The translations under genes were made by a program, and so were the position numbers. A DNA stretch of 64,000 bases from Methanomassiliicoccales archaeon (GTDB taxonomy: Archaea > Thermoplasmatota > Thermoplasmata > Methanomassiliicoccales > UBA472), in assembly GCA_013415865.1 (NCBI GenBank), contig CP058896.1, forward strand, positions 1,345,957 to 1,409,956, given 5' to 3'. Numbering within the stretch: position 1 is the first letter of the stretch; each line of letters begins with the position of its first letter. Below, in pieces: positions 41,300-50,431 of the stretch. The notes under the pieces were generated by a model. It saw nothing but the letters and a program-made list of their open reading frames with translations. It made no database searches and had not been told where the DNA came from.

Positions 41300-43015
41300 A
41301 TGGACCCGATGCAATCGTTCGCAGATGAGGCGCGCAGGTTGACCGAAGAGGCCTTGATGAGGGCAGGGACAGAGGTTATGCTGGAGATCGAGAGACCGCC
41401 CGCTGGGGTGGCCGACTTTGCCGTCCCGTGCTTCCCCCTGGCGAAGAGATTGAAGAGAACACCTGTTGTCATCGCGGAGGAGATGGTCCATGCGATGCCC
41501 AGATCTGAAAAGTTCTCTAAGATATGGGCTGAGAAAGGGTATGTCAATTTCAGGGTCAACGAGCCGATGCTGGCCAAGATCACAATCAGAGCGGTCCTTA
41601 ACGAGAAGGAGGGATATGGCACCTGTGAGAGAAAGATGCCGAAAGTGCTGCTAGAGCATACCTCGGTGAACCCTACTGGCCCGATACATGTGGGAAGGGC
41701 GAGAAATCCTCTCATTGGTGATACTCTTGCACGTTGTCTTAGACGGGCGGGCTATGACGTCACGACCGAGTACTATGTCAACGACGTTGGGAAACAGGTC
41801 GTCCTGCTCTCATGGGGCCTCAACAATGTGCCTGAATCAGAAGTGCCACCATCGGAAAGGGAAAAGGTTGACCATAGGCTCGTAGGTTATTACCAGAAGG
41901 CGAACCAGATGATGGAGTCCGATCCTGAAGTGAGCAAGCAGATATCGGACATGTTGGTCAGGTTCGAAGCAGGGGATGCAAGTATAATAGAGCAGGTCGG
42001 CGAGACGGCAGAATTGATGCTCCAGGGGATAAGGGTGAGCCTTGAAAAGGTCGGCGTCAGGATCGACCAGTACACCTGGGAATCCAAGTTCATTCTGGAC
42101 GGTTCTGCAAAGCAGGTGGTCTCTAAGCTCAAGGCATCCCCTCGGTGTCATGAGGAGAACGGTGCATCCTATCTAGAGCTTGAAGAGCTGGGAAACCAAG
42201 GGAAGAGCACGAAGTTCTTCTTCACAAGGAGCGACGGGACGACACTTTACACAACAAGGGACCTCGCCTATCATCTTGACAAGTTCAAAAGGGCGGATAT
42301 CTGTATAAACGTCCTTGGGGAGGACCAGAAGCTCGGCATGACGCACCTTGTCTCCGCGCTCAAGATACTTGGGGAGGAACGGGCCCCTGAATGCGTCTTC
42401 TACTCCTTTGTCTCATTGCCAGAGGGCAGGATGTCGACGAGGAAGGGCGTCGTGGTGTATCTCGACGACCTGATCGACGAGGCCGAGGACAGAGCATTGG
42501 AGGAGGTCAGGAAGCGCAGGTTCGACATCTCCGAGGAAAAGATGTTCGAGATAGCCAAGATGATCGGGCGAGGGGCGATAAGATATAACATCATACGCGT
42601 CCAGGCTGAGAAACAACTGGTGTTCCAGTGGGAGGACGCGCTCAATTTCGAGGGCAACAGCGCCCCATTCCTCCAATACGCGCACGCACGTTGTTGCAGC
42701 ATCCTGCGTAAGGCAGGAACGTTCGATAGGGGTGCCGACACTGCTCTCCTCACGCATGATTCGGAGAAAAAGTTAATCCGTGTCATATCTCTATTCCCCA
42801 GCATCATCAAGGAGGCGGGGGAGAAGAGGAAGATCCATATTCTCCCGGCGTTCGGCCACGAGCTGGCGTCGGCCTTCAACCAGTTCTATGGCTCCGTGCC
42901 CGTGCTCAGGTCAGGAGAGCTAGAGGCCGCGAGGCTTTGTCTGGTCGAGGCGACGAGATGGACGCTCCGCAACGTCCTTGACACGATGGGCATCGCAGCC
43001 CCGGAGGAGATGTGA
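41300..43015 (+). CDS. argS: Arginyl-tRNA synthetase
   Basis: A 571-residue class I synthetase. It has the HIGH element HVGRARNPLIGDTLARCLRRAGYDV, the Arg-specific VNPTGPIHVGRA context, YHLDKFKRADICINVLGEDQK and the ArgRS variant of KMSKS, RMSTRKGVVVYLDDL. The N-terminal Arg-tRNA additional domain (about 1-90) is present, with the DALR anticodon domain at the C-terminus (ALNFEGNSAPFLQYAHARC to the end). It ends in a 1-nt overlap (TGATG) with the GNAT gene. Confidence 0.95.
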   Translation: MDPMQSFADEARRLTEEALMRAGTEVMLEIERPPAGVADFAVPCFPLAKRLKRTPVVIAEEMVHAMPRSEKFSKIWAEKGYVNFRVNEPMLAKITIRAVLNEKEGYGTCERKMPKVLLEHTSVNPTGPIHVGRARNPLIGDTLARCLRRAGYDVTTEYYVNDVGKQVVLLSWGLNNVPESEVPPSEREKVDHRLVGYYQKANQMMESDPEVSKQISDMLVRFEAGDASIIEQVGETAELMLQGIRVSLEKVGVRIDQYTWESKFILDGSAKQVVSKLKASPRCHEENGASYLELEELGNQGKSTKFFFTRSDGTTLYTTRDLAYHLDKFKRADICINVLGEDQKLGMTHLVSALKILGEERAPECVFYSFVSLPEGRMSTRKGVVVYLDDLIDEAEDRALEEVRKRRFDISEEKMFEIAKMIGRGAIRYNIIRVQAEKQLVFQWEDALNFEGNSAPFLQYAHARCCSILRKAGTFDRGADTALLTHDSEKKLIRVISLFPSIIKEAGEKRKIHILPAFGHELASAFNQFYGSVPVLRSGELEAARLCLVEATRWTLRNVLDTMGIAAPEEM

Positions 43016-43506
43016 TGGTTGAGATAAGGGCATTGAAGGAAGGCGACCGTGGACACCTGAGGGCCTTGGAACTGTTCTGCATTAGGGAATACCTCGAGGC
43101 CTCGTTGAACAAGGATTGGGACAACATACCGCAGGACCTGATGGACCAGCTAGGTGCCTCTTCAAAGGGCTCGTTCGACCATTATCTCAAGAACGGGTTA
43201 TGCTATGTGGCGGTCGAGGAAGGTCAGATAATCGGTTTTGTCTTCTCTCAGATGCTCGATTATGTCAACAACGTTCAGAAGGTCCTTTGGATAGAGAGCA
43301 TAGCTGTCCATCCAGACCACAGGAGGAAGGGGGTAGGATACAAGCTCCTGAAGAAGGTCTCTATGGAGGCGAAGAAGAAAGGAGCGAAGGCGGTACAGAG
43401 CATAATCATGCCCGACCTCGTCTCTTCGGTCATGCTGCACAAGAAGCTCGGGTTCTTCATGGACGGACGCAAGGTCGCCTTCCTTGACCTGGAGTCCGTG
43501 CAGTGA
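43015..43506 (+). CDS. GNAT-family N-acetyltransferase
   Basis: About 163 aa with the acetyl-CoA motif VHPDHRRKGVGYKLLKKVSMEAKKKG and a C-terminal acceptor strand (KKLGFFMDGRKVAFLDLE). The substrate is not evident; RimI-like protein N-termini or small amines are possible. The ATG at 43015 overlaps the argS stop; a GTG one codon earlier is also open. It is the last gene of the aRF1-argS operon. Confidence 0.8.
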   Translation: MVEIRALKEGDRGHLRALELFCIREYLEASLNKDWDNIPQDLMDQLGASSKGSFDHYLKNGLCYVAVEEGQIIGFVFSQMLDYVNNVQKVLWIESIAVHPDHRRKGVGYKLLKKVSMEAKKKGAKAVQSIIMPDLVSSVMLHKKLGFFMDGRKVAFLDLESVQ

Positions 43507-43510
43507 TCGA

Positions 43511-44236
43511 TCAGGGGATGCAATAAGCCCCCCCGATGGACCTTTTCACCTCTTCTTTCTCGAACGGGGTCAGACACCCTCTTATCGGTCTTTTCCCTAG
43601 CCCAGAGGCAAACCCTTCGACCAATGCCTGCTTGACGGCGTCGACAGGCACATCCCTTCTAAGCTCTTGCACGACCGTGGTCATTTCGTCGGCGCTTCTA
43701 ACTGGACGTCCTTCCCTTGGCCTTAACACCCTCATCATCAGATCAAGGTCGGTATCGACCAACAAGGTACCGTGATGGAGCACCGCCCCATGCTTGCGCG
43801 CCTGCGCGCTCCCTGAGATCTTTCTACCTTTGACGACAATATCATTCAGGCTCTTCCACTCCGCACCTATGCCCAGGGCCTGAAGGGCCTGGACGACGCA
43901 GCGACAGAACAACTGATAGGAACCAAGAGGGTTCTCAGGTACCTCATTGGTGGGAAGTATGACCGAGAAGATCACCTGCCCTGGGTCGGTATAGATGGAA
44001 CTCCCACCACTGGCTCTTCTGATGATGGATATGCCCATCTCCGACGCGATCTTTACATCTACTGTCGATGAGACATCCTGAAAGTAGCCGACGGATATCG
44101 TCGGCCTTGACCTTCGGTAAAGATGCAAGGTGTCAGGCACTTCGCCGACGCCCCTTGCCAACAGCATCGCGCTGTCCAAGGCGACGGTGTACGCCGGGTC
44201 GGCCAGGTCCGTGTCTATGACCCGCAGGATGGACAT
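43511..44236 (-). CDS. Lipoate-protein ligase A-family enzyme
   Basis: A 241-residue BPL/LplA-fold protein: DTLHLYRRSRPTISVGYFQDV, IIRRASGGSSIYTDPGQVIFSVIL (the RRxSGGGxVxHD-like ligase loop), SLNDIVVKGRKISGSAQARKHGAVLHHGTLLVD with the catalytic Lys (KISG). It may attach lipoate or octanoate, or a related acyl group, to glycine-cleavage H-like proteins; a C-terminal partner (LplB) is not seen nearby. It converges with the GNAT gene with a 4-bp gap. Confidence 0.85.
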   Translation of the reverse strand: MSILRVIDTDLADPAYTVALDSAMLLARGVGEVPDTLHLYRRSRPTISVGYFQDVSSTVDVKIASEMGISIIRRASGGSSIYTDPGQVIFSVILPTNEVPENPLGSYQLFCRCVVQALQALGIGAEWKSLNDIVVKGRKISGSAQARKHGAVLHHGTLLVDTDLDLMMRVLRPREGRPVRSADEMTTVVQELRRDVPVDAVKQALVEGFASGLGKRPIRGCLTPFEKEEVKRSIGGAYCIP

Positions 44237-44264
44237 ATCCTCACGACATATTCAGAACGTGGTC

Positions 44265-45425
44265 TCAGGTGACTATCTCGTCGACCCTCTCCTCAAGTAT
44301 CGCCCGACGTACCTCCATGGCAAGCCTCCGGCCGGTGCTCATGCTGCGCCTCCAGAGCGAATTTCCATAGGCATGACCCAAGTTCATATGCACGTTCGTC
44401 CCACCGCCGATCCGGGGTGCCACATCGTATATGAAGAAGTTAAGGTCCTTGTCCACACAGGTCTGCAGACAGAAAGGACCGATTATACCTGGCTTGAAAT
44501 GTCTTTCCGCCGCCCTAACATACTTCTCAGCGAGCTCGAACGCGTTCTCCAGCAACGACTCCCTCATCGTCGCAGAGTTGTGACCACAGACCGTGTACTC
44601 CGGGATGCGCTGGCTCTCGTTGAGCTCCAGCTGTTGTGCCGCCGGGAGCCTCACGAAACCGTCGAGAGAGGTCTCAAAACGCCAATCTATCCCCAGCAGC
44701 TCGATCCTCGAGCCCCTCTCTTCAAGAGGGGAGTAGAAGAAATCCAGGTTGAAGACCGGCCCTATGACATACTCCTCCATCCTGGCATGCTGCAATGAAC
44801 TCTCCTCTATGACACCATCGGCAATGAGCTTGGATGATTTCCTCACATATTCTTCGAACGAGGATGCCGTGAAGAAGCCCCTCTCCAGTTTCTTTTTCGC
44901 ATGGTGCAGTTTGATGATCGTGAGCTTGTCGATGTCCTCAGGCCTCTCGACCTTCTTAGGGGCAGGGAGCCCTGCCTGCTCAAGGAGCCAATAATAATCC
45001 TTCTCACCACCACGGTCCTCGCTCCTGAGCAGGTTCCTGCTCCCTACGATAGGAACGTCGAAATCATTCTCGACGGCATCTATCCCACAATATGATGTGA
45101 ATGACCTGTTCGGTACGAAAAGCACATTATTCGCGAGCAACATCTTCCTTATCTCAGGGGACGTCGCCTCCTTGAACTTCTTCATCATGATCGGCTCATC
45201 GACCAACCCCCTCCTGACACGTCCGTCCGGGTCCCTCATCGCCCTGAAGTAATGTGAATAGGTCCTGTCGCGCCCCTCCTGGCATAGGGCGACCGTCATG
45301 AACCCCTCCTCGATGGCACCATCACATACATCTAGTGCAGAATGCGATGCCAGCACTCCTATCTTTGCTTTCTGCAGGTCGTATTTCTTCAGATGTTCGA
45401 GGATGACGTCGCGGTCGATCATCAT
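44265..45425 (-). CDS. purP: FAICAR synthetase (purine biosynthesis) PurP
   Basis: A 386-residue ATP-grasp enzyme that formylates AICAR using formate and ATP, the archaeal route in place of PurH. Signatures: KIGVLASHSALDVCDGAIEEGF at the N-terminus, VPNRSFTSYCGIDAVEN, VPIVGSRNLLRSEDR, then the ATP-grasp core YVIGPVFNLDFFYSP and the metal-binding RIGGGTNVHMNLGHAYGNSLW. It is followed 28 bp downstream by the lipoate-ligase-like gene on the same strand. Confidence 0.94.
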   Translation of the reverse strand: MMIDRDVILEHLKKYDLQKAKIGVLASHSALDVCDGAIEEGFMTVALCQEGRDRTYSHYFRAMRDPDGRVRRGLVDEPIMMKKFKEATSPEIRKMLLANNVLFVPNRSFTSYCGIDAVENDFDVPIVGSRNLLRSEDRGGEKDYYWLLEQAGLPAPKKVERPEDIDKLTIIKLHHAKKKLERGFFTASSFEEYVRKSSKLIADGVIEESSLQHARMEEYVIGPVFNLDFFYSPLEERGSRIELLGIDWRFETSLDGFVRLPAAQQLELNESQRIPEYTVCGHNSATMRESLLENAFELAEKYVRAAERHFKPGIIGPFCLQTCVDKDLNFFIYDVAPRIGGGTNVHMNLGHAYGNSLWRRSMSTGRRLAMEVRRAILEERVDEIVT

Positions 45426-45478
45426 TATTCGCCCCTTTCATCTAGGACATACAGCTGCAAGTAATAAATCCTACCCGC

Positions 45479-46711
45479 TCAGGCGATCCCCAGGAGCAGT
45501 ATGCATCCCATCAGGGCCGCCGCACCTATGAAGTCGATCGATGACGAGGTAAAGGGGATGCTGTGGTCATCAGGGTCCAGCGAGAACCTGAACGCAACCG
45601 TGGCCACATAATAAGATATCAGGTTCAGGATTGAAACTGTGATCAGGCCTGCCAACAGGCTGAGCGCGACAAGCTCTGTCAAGGGAGGTGGCGAGAGCCC
45701 GATCAACCATGCGACCACATATGTGCTTACACCGACCAAGGTGAAAACATAGAGCGCAAATATGTAGATGATGGCAAAGTTCTCTAAGGCCTCGGTGCCT
45801 GGGAATCTCCTAGGCTCCAGCGTACCCATATGCAGCATGGAGCTCAGCCTAGAGGTCAGTATGCCCCCAAGGGAATTTGCATCCTCCAGGAACGGCGGTA
45901 TCATGACAAATATTGCTGGCACAAGGACTATCGATTCGAGTTGATGCTCTATGGTCAGTCCGGCCCCGATGTCCATGATTGTGCATATTATGAGAGCGGG
46001 CATAGAGTGCACGAAGATACGCCTGGCCTCGCCAGCCTTCCTCCTGTAATTTGCGATCGCAACGACCGATGCCACCAGCAGTGATATGACCGCGAAGATC
46101 TCAACCGTCCAATATGAGATATCGCTCCCCCAAAGGACAAAGAGGGCCGCAACGAACAGCATGGGTAGGGTAAGCACGTCCCCGGCCGCGGTGATGATCG
46201 GGGCCGATACGTTATCTATGTCCCAACCTCGGTAATAACCTAATCTGGCAATGAAGATGGTTATTGCCAGTAGCATCAGGCCGGCCAGGACCCCCCCGAA
46301 TACCGATATGAAAATGAACTGTTCCAATGGGATGCTTGAGAACCCGAAGAGCTCTGAGACCAACTTGGCCATGACCCCCATCAGGACCGACATGACGAGC
46401 GTCAGTGCAAGCGAAGATTCCATGTTGTTCCTTATGGTCCCCCCTTTCCTGAACGACATCTCGAATGTACCAACATGCATGGAGGTCCCTAACCTGCTCC
46501 CCAATGCACCGAAGATATTCCCACGCATGCCGATCGCTGGCGGGATCAAGACCATAAGCCCTGGCAGCAGCTCAAGGGTGTCCGTCATAAATCCCAAGGT
46601 GGCACCAGCGAACAGGTCCCCTATTGACGATATCATCAGGGCGAAGAACCCAAGGTAGAACGTTCCCCTATTTCGGGAAATGAATGTTCTGAACCTCCCG
46701 TCCTTTATCAT
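45479..46711 (-). CDS. MgtE-like (SLC41-type) divalent cation transporter
   Basis: About 410 aa with two MgtE-type integral membrane domains, each with the conserved ion-pore segment (PAIGMRGNIFGALGSRLGTSMHVG in the first; FLEDANSLGGILTSRLSSMLHMG in the second, where the usual Gly-rich core is altered). It lacks the soluble N- and CBS domains of bacterial MgtE. It probably moves Mg(II) or similar ions across the membrane. The frame extends to 46867; the start at 46711 (MIKDGRFRTF) is preferred. It is divergent from two PhoU-TrkA_C proteins that are its likely regulators. Confidence 0.85.
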   Translation of the reverse strand: MIKDGRFRTFISRNRGTFYLGFFALMISSIGDLFAGATLGFMTDTLELLPGLMVLIPPAIGMRGNIFGALGSRLGTSMHVGTFEMSFRKGGTIRNNMESSLALTLVMSVLMGVMAKLVSELFGFSSIPLEQFIFISVFGGVLAGLMLLAITIFIARLGYYRGWDIDNVSAPIITAAGDVLTLPMLFVAALFVLWGSDISYWTVEIFAVISLLVASVVAIANYRRKAGEARRIFVHSMPALIICTIMDIGAGLTIEHQLESIVLVPAIFVMIPPFLEDANSLGGILTSRLSSMLHMGTLEPRRFPGTEALENFAIIYIFALYVFTLVGVSTYVVAWLIGLSPPPLTELVALSLLAGLITVSILNLISYYVATVAFRFSLDPDDHSIPFTSSSIDFIGAAALMGCILLLGIA

Positions 46712-46873
46712 GTCTGGAGACCTTTTAATACTGAGAAGATAGGTTGTATAAGATAATTGACGACGGCCCTTGGCAGTGGAAATTGCAATATATCTAAATG
46801 TCCATGAAAAGGTCGTCCCACCGGAGAGATGAGACATTTGCCAAGCACAGACCGAGACCATGGTCATTCCGAG

Positions 46874-47479
46874 ATGGCCAGGAAGTCCGTGAGAGAGATA
46901 CTTACTGACATGAAGGACATCTCTGAGCTCATGGTCGACCTATCCTATGCGGCGATCATGTTCGACAGTCGAGAGATATCAGAGGAGGTACGGAACCTTC
47001 AACGGCAGATGGAGCGCCTCAACCATGAGATAAGGACGAAGGCCATGCTCTCGGCCAGGACCTATGCTGATGCAGAAAAGCTATCTGGTCTTCTTCAGGT
47101 CGCGTCAGCCGCAGAGAACATGTCCTATGCGGCGGTCAACATCGTGAACCTGGCACAGTGCCAGACAGACAAGAAACCATTCCTCAGGTTCGTCCTCAAG
47201 GAGGCAGAGGAGAAGATCGGCAGGCTTGTGGTGTCTGAAAGCTCAGACATGGTCAACAGGACGTTGGCCGACATGAGCGTGGAGTCGGAGACCGGAATGC
47301 GCATCATCGCCATAAAGCGAGGAAGACGATGGATCTACGACCCAGAAGGGAACGTCTCCTTGAAGGCAGGGGACACCTTGATAGTCAGGGGGACCGAGGA
47401 TGGCTATGAGATGCTCCGCAAGCATGTCATGGGCGAGCAGAAGTGGCCAGAGCAGGCGCCTAAGGAGAGGGAGAGCTGA
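46874..47479 (+). CDS. PhoU-TrkA_C domain regulatory protein 1
   Basis: About 201 aa. An N-terminal helical PhoU-like domain (REILTDMKDISELMVDLSYAAIMFDSREISEEV) is joined to a C-terminal RCK/TrkA_C domain (RIIAIKRGRRWIYDPEGNVSLKAGDTLIVRG). Such proteins regulate cation channels or transporters. The start at 46874 (MARKSVREI) is preferred over an upstream ATG at 46829. It lies divergent to the MgtE-like transporter and is followed by a paralogue whose start overlaps its stop by 1 nt. Confidence 0.82.
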   Translation: MARKSVREILTDMKDISELMVDLSYAAIMFDSREISEEVRNLQRQMERLNHEIRTKAMLSARTYADAEKLSGLLQVASAAENMSYAAVNIVNLAQCQTDKKPFLRFVLKEAEEKIGRLVVSESSDMVNRTLADMSVESETGMRIIAIKRGRRWIYDPEGNVSLKAGDTLIVRGTEDGYEMLRKHVMGEQKWPEQAPKERES

Positions 47480-48048
47480 TGGACGAGCTTGAAGAAATGT
47501 TGTTGGAGCTCAAGGACACGTCGGAGCTCATGATAGACCTTGCCTATTCATCGCTCTTGTACAACAACAGGGAGATCGCCGAAGAGGTCCAGATAATGGA
47601 GGAATGGCTTGATGAGCTGGCGAACAAGATCCAGATGCAGGCCATATCCGGGGTCATGAAGGACGGGGATGTGGACAAGGCGTTCATTATGGTCAAGATG
47701 GCCGCGTCCGTGGAGGAGATATCTGACGCGGCGATGCAGATCGCGGATGTCGTCCTCAAAGGGGTAGAACCTCATCCAGTGATATCCCTTAGCATCAGGG
47801 AGGCAGAGACCATAGTCACAACGGCCCAGGTCTCGGAAAATTCAGACCTGGCCAATAAGACGCTCGGGCAGGTCAAGCTTGCCAGCATCTCGGGGATGTG
47901 GGTCGTTGCGATCAAAAGGGACCGCAGATATATTTACGGGCCTGATGAGAACACGGAGATACTGCCGGGGGACCTGTTGTTCGCGCGAGGCCCTTATGAC
48001 TCGGAGGAATGGTTCAGGGACCTGGCGTCAGGAAAAGAGAGATTGTAG
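47479..48048 (+). CDS. PhoU-TrkA_C domain regulatory protein 2
   Basis: A 189-residue paralogue of the previous gene with the same two domains (MLLELKDTSELMIDLAYSSLLYNNREIAEEV; MWVVAIKRDRRYIYGPDENTEILPGDLLFARG). The pair may form a heterodimer. Stop and start overlap by 1 nt, so translation is coupled. Both probably sense or regulate through the neighbouring MgtE-like transporter; no DNA-binding domain is visible. Confidence 0.82.
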   Translation: MDELEEMLLELKDTSELMIDLAYSSLLYNNREIAEEVQIMEEWLDELANKIQMQAISGVMKDGDVDKAFIMVKMAASVEEISDAAMQIADVVLKGVEPHPVISLSIREAETIVTTAQVSENSDLANKTLGQVKLASISGMWVVAIKRDRRYIYGPDENTEILPGDLLFARGPYDSEEWFRDLASGKERL

Positions 48049-48091
48049 TAAGGACACCTCTCTGATGTGATGATGTTTGAATAAGATATGG

Positions 48092-48164
48092 TAGCCCCGA
48101 CCAGATTCGAACTGGTGTCGCAGGATCCAGAGTCCCGCATGATTGACCGCTACACTACGGGGCT
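48092..48164 (-). tRNA. tRNA-Gln (anticodon CTG)
   Basis: A 73-nt minus-strand cloverleaf: acceptor AGCCCCG/CGGGGCT with discriminator A, anticodon stem CGGGA/TCCTG around loop CTCTGGA (anticodon CTG), T arm ACCAG-TTCGAAT-CTGGT. The sequence closely follows the archaeal tRNA-Gln pattern. CCA is not encoded. It lies between the PhoU-TrkA_C gene and adk. Confidence 0.93.
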
Positions 48165-48248
48165 GTGTGCATCCCCCTAAAAATGCTCCCTCTTTTTAAT
48201 CCTTTCCTTCGAGGGCCCAGGAAAGAAATGGTGTTTGGATAAGTGGTT

Positions 48249-48881
48249 TCATTTTGTCCTGAGGACCTTGACGATCCTTTCAAAGACCTCGGGTATCTCC
48301 CCCTCACCATTGACCGTCCTCAGGACCCCTTTGTCCTTATAATATTTCGTCAATGGCAACGTCTTCTCCTTATAGGTCTTCAACCTTTCTCTTACAGTCT
48401 GTTCCGTGTCATCGCTCCTTTGGTAGAGCTCGCCTCCGCACTTGTCGCACTTGCCTGCCTGCTTCGGCGGATTGAACTCCAGATGATAGACGGCCCCGCA
48501 TCCCTTGCAGGAGCGTCTTAAGGTGATCCTCTTCACAAGGTTCTCCTCATTGACCTCGATGTCGATCGCCAGGTCGACCTTTGTGAGGGCATCCAGCTGC
48601 CTGGCCTGCTCCAGCGAGCGAGGGAACCCATCAAGGAGCACCGGTCCTTTCGTCGAAGCGAGCTTTTCTTTCATGAGCCCTATCACGAGGGCATCAGGTA
48701 CAAGCTTTCCGGCGTCCATGTATCCCTTCGCCTCCAGCCCAAGAGGGGTCCCAAGGCGGACGGCCTCCCTGAGGAGGTCACCCGTTGAGATCTTGACGAA
48801 TCCCATCTCCGCGACTAGCCTCTCGGCCTGGGTCCCCTTGCCACAGCCTGGAGGTCCAAGAAGAACGATCTTAAGGTCCAT
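48249..48881 (-). CDS. adk: Adenylate kinase (zinc-LID type)
   Basis: A 210-residue nucleoside-monophosphate kinase of the long bacterial-like form. P-loop GPPGCGKGTQAERL, AMP site STGDLLREAV and GFPRSLEQARQL, and a zinc-binding LID (CKGCGAVYHLEF...CDKCGG). Converts AMP and ATP to two ADP. Most archaea have short unrelated AdkA enzymes, so this LID form may be an old acquisition; composition is normal for the region. Confidence 0.95.
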   Translation of the reverse strand: MDLKIVLLGPPGCGKGTQAERLVAEMGFVKISTGDLLREAVRLGTPLGLEAKGYMDAGKLVPDALVIGLMKEKLASTKGPVLLDGFPRSLEQARQLDALTKVDLAIDIEVNEENLVKRITLRRSCKGCGAVYHLEFNPPKQAGKCDKCGGELYQRSDDTEQTVRERLKTYKEKTLPLTKYYKDKGVLRTVNGEGEIPEVFERIVKVLRTK

Positions 48882-48967
48882 GTCGGTAAAATCCTGTTAT
48901 CGTTTATATCGTTTTCATTAATACCTATTTGACTTTCGAAATTTTGCCCCGCTCCGAGGGTTTTTTA

Positions 48968-50431
48968 ATGATGACCTCTCATGCACAGGAAGGTGAGCAT
49001 CTGCGCCCTGAGATTCTGAGAGAGCTTCGGGACATCGTCGGCGAGGATAACGTGTCAACGAGAGTGGCCGACCTTTACACCTATGGATTTGACGCGTCGA
49101 TACATCACAGGAGCCCTGATGTGGTCATCAGGCCACGGACCACGGAGGAGGTAAGCAGGGTGGTGAAGATCGCGAAGAACGAAAGACTCCCGATAGTGGC
49201 AAGGGGCGGGGGAACAGGGCTTTGCGGGAGCGCGGTCCCGCTAAGGGGCGGCATAGTGCTCGACATGACAAGGATGAACACGATAAAGGAGGTGCGGGTG
49301 GAGGACCTGTATTGCGTGGTCGAGGCAGGCGTGGTCTACGACCGCTTGAACGAAACGCTCTCCCCTCACAAATTCTTCTTTCCAACCTCTCCAGGGAGCG
49401 GTGAGGCCTGCACCATCGGAGGCATGGTCGCGACCAACGCCTCAGGGATGAGGGCCGTCAAGTATGGAGCGACAAGGGATTACGTCCTTGGGCTCGAGGT
49501 CGTGCTGGCGGATGGAAGCGTGATAAGGACCGGTACAAGGACGATAAAGAACTCATCAGGATATCAGCTGGAGAGGTTATTCGTTGGGAGCGAAGGGACC
49601 CTCGGGATCATCACCGAGGTCACATTGAGGATCGCACCAAAGCCCAGGTCGGTCGCCATGGTCATGGCTGGATTCAGGACATTGGAGGATGCTGGACGCT
49701 GCGTCTCCAAGATTATCGCCACACCGCTGCTCCCCTCGGCCACGGAACTCATGGACAGGACATGCATAGAGGCGGTGAACAAGACGATGAACGCCGGTCT
49801 TCCGGACTGCGATGCCTTGTGCATGATAGAGGTCGACGGGGAACCGGAGATAGTTGAGAAAGAGGCAGAAAGGGTGCTCAGCGTTGTGAATGAGATCGGG
49901 GCGGTCAGCGTGGAGCTCACACACGACCCAAAGGTGATGGCCAGATGGACCAATGCCCGAAAGTCCGTGATGGCGTCCCTGAGCAGGTTCGGCGATAAAC
50001 TGGTCTCCGTCTCCCTAGCAGATGACATGGCCGTCCCCATATCTAAGATACCTGATGCGGTGGTGGCCTTCCAGGGGATAGCTGAGAGGAACAAAGTCGT
50101 CATCGGGACCTATGGTCATGCGGCCGATGGGAACCTTCATACCAAGATGTTGCTCGACCCCGAGTCCGAACTGTCCTGGAGGAACGGAGAGAATGCCGTC
50201 AGAGAGATCTTCACAAAGGTGATCGAGCTCGGTGGGACGGTCACGGGGGAGCATGGGATAGGGATATCAAAGGCGCCGTTCCTCAAACAGGAAAGACCGA
50301 CCGCCCTTGCCACTATGAAAGCCCTGAAGAAGGCCTTAGACCCCGACGGCATACTCAACCCTGGGAAAATGTTCGAATGGGAAGGGGGCATCATCAGGAT
50401 GCTGCGATACCCATGCAATGACATCAGCTGA
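48968..50431 (+). CDS. GlcD-type FAD-linked oxidase
   Basis: About 487 aa, FAD-binding-4 and FAD-oxidase-C domains: VVIRPRTTEEVSRVVKIAKNERLPIVARGGGTGLCGSAVPLRGGIVLD for FAD, the SPGSGEACTIGGMVATNASGMRAVKYGATRDYVLG segment and a C-terminal GEHGIGISKAPFL with the catalytic His. Such proteins oxidise 2-hydroxy acids (glycolate, lactate). Natural partner is an Fe-S subunit such as the one at the window start, though not adjacent. Start at 48968 or 48971; a TTG at 48929 is less likely. A TATA-like TTTATATC is at about 48903. Confidence 0.88.
   Translation: MMTSHAQEGEHLRPEILRELRDIVGEDNVSTRVADLYTYGFDASIHHRSPDVVIRPRTTEEVSRVVKIAKNERLPIVARGGGTGLCGSAVPLRGGIVLDMTRMNTIKEVRVEDLYCVVEAGVVYDRLNETLSPHKFFFPTSPGSGEACTIGGMVATNASGMRAVKYGATRDYVLGLEVVLADGSVIRTGTRTIKNSSGYQLERLFVGSEGTLGIITEVTLRIAPKPRSVAMVMAGFRTLEDAGRCVSKIIATPLLPSATELMDRTCIEAVNKTMNAGLPDCDALCMIEVDGEPEIVEKEAERVLSVVNEIGAVSVELTHDPKVMARWTNARKSVMASLSRFGDKLVSVSLADDMAVPISKIPDAVVAFQGIAERNKVVIGTYGHAADGNLHTKMLLDPESELSWRNGENAVREIFTKVIELGGTVTGEHGIGISKAPFLKQERPTALATMKALKKALDPDGILNPGKMFEWEGGIIRMLRYPCNDIS

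Noticed and set aside
44130-44798. A 222-codon plus-strand frame opposite purP and the lipoate-ligase-like gene.
   Set aside because: It is antisense to conserved PurP and has no family motif.
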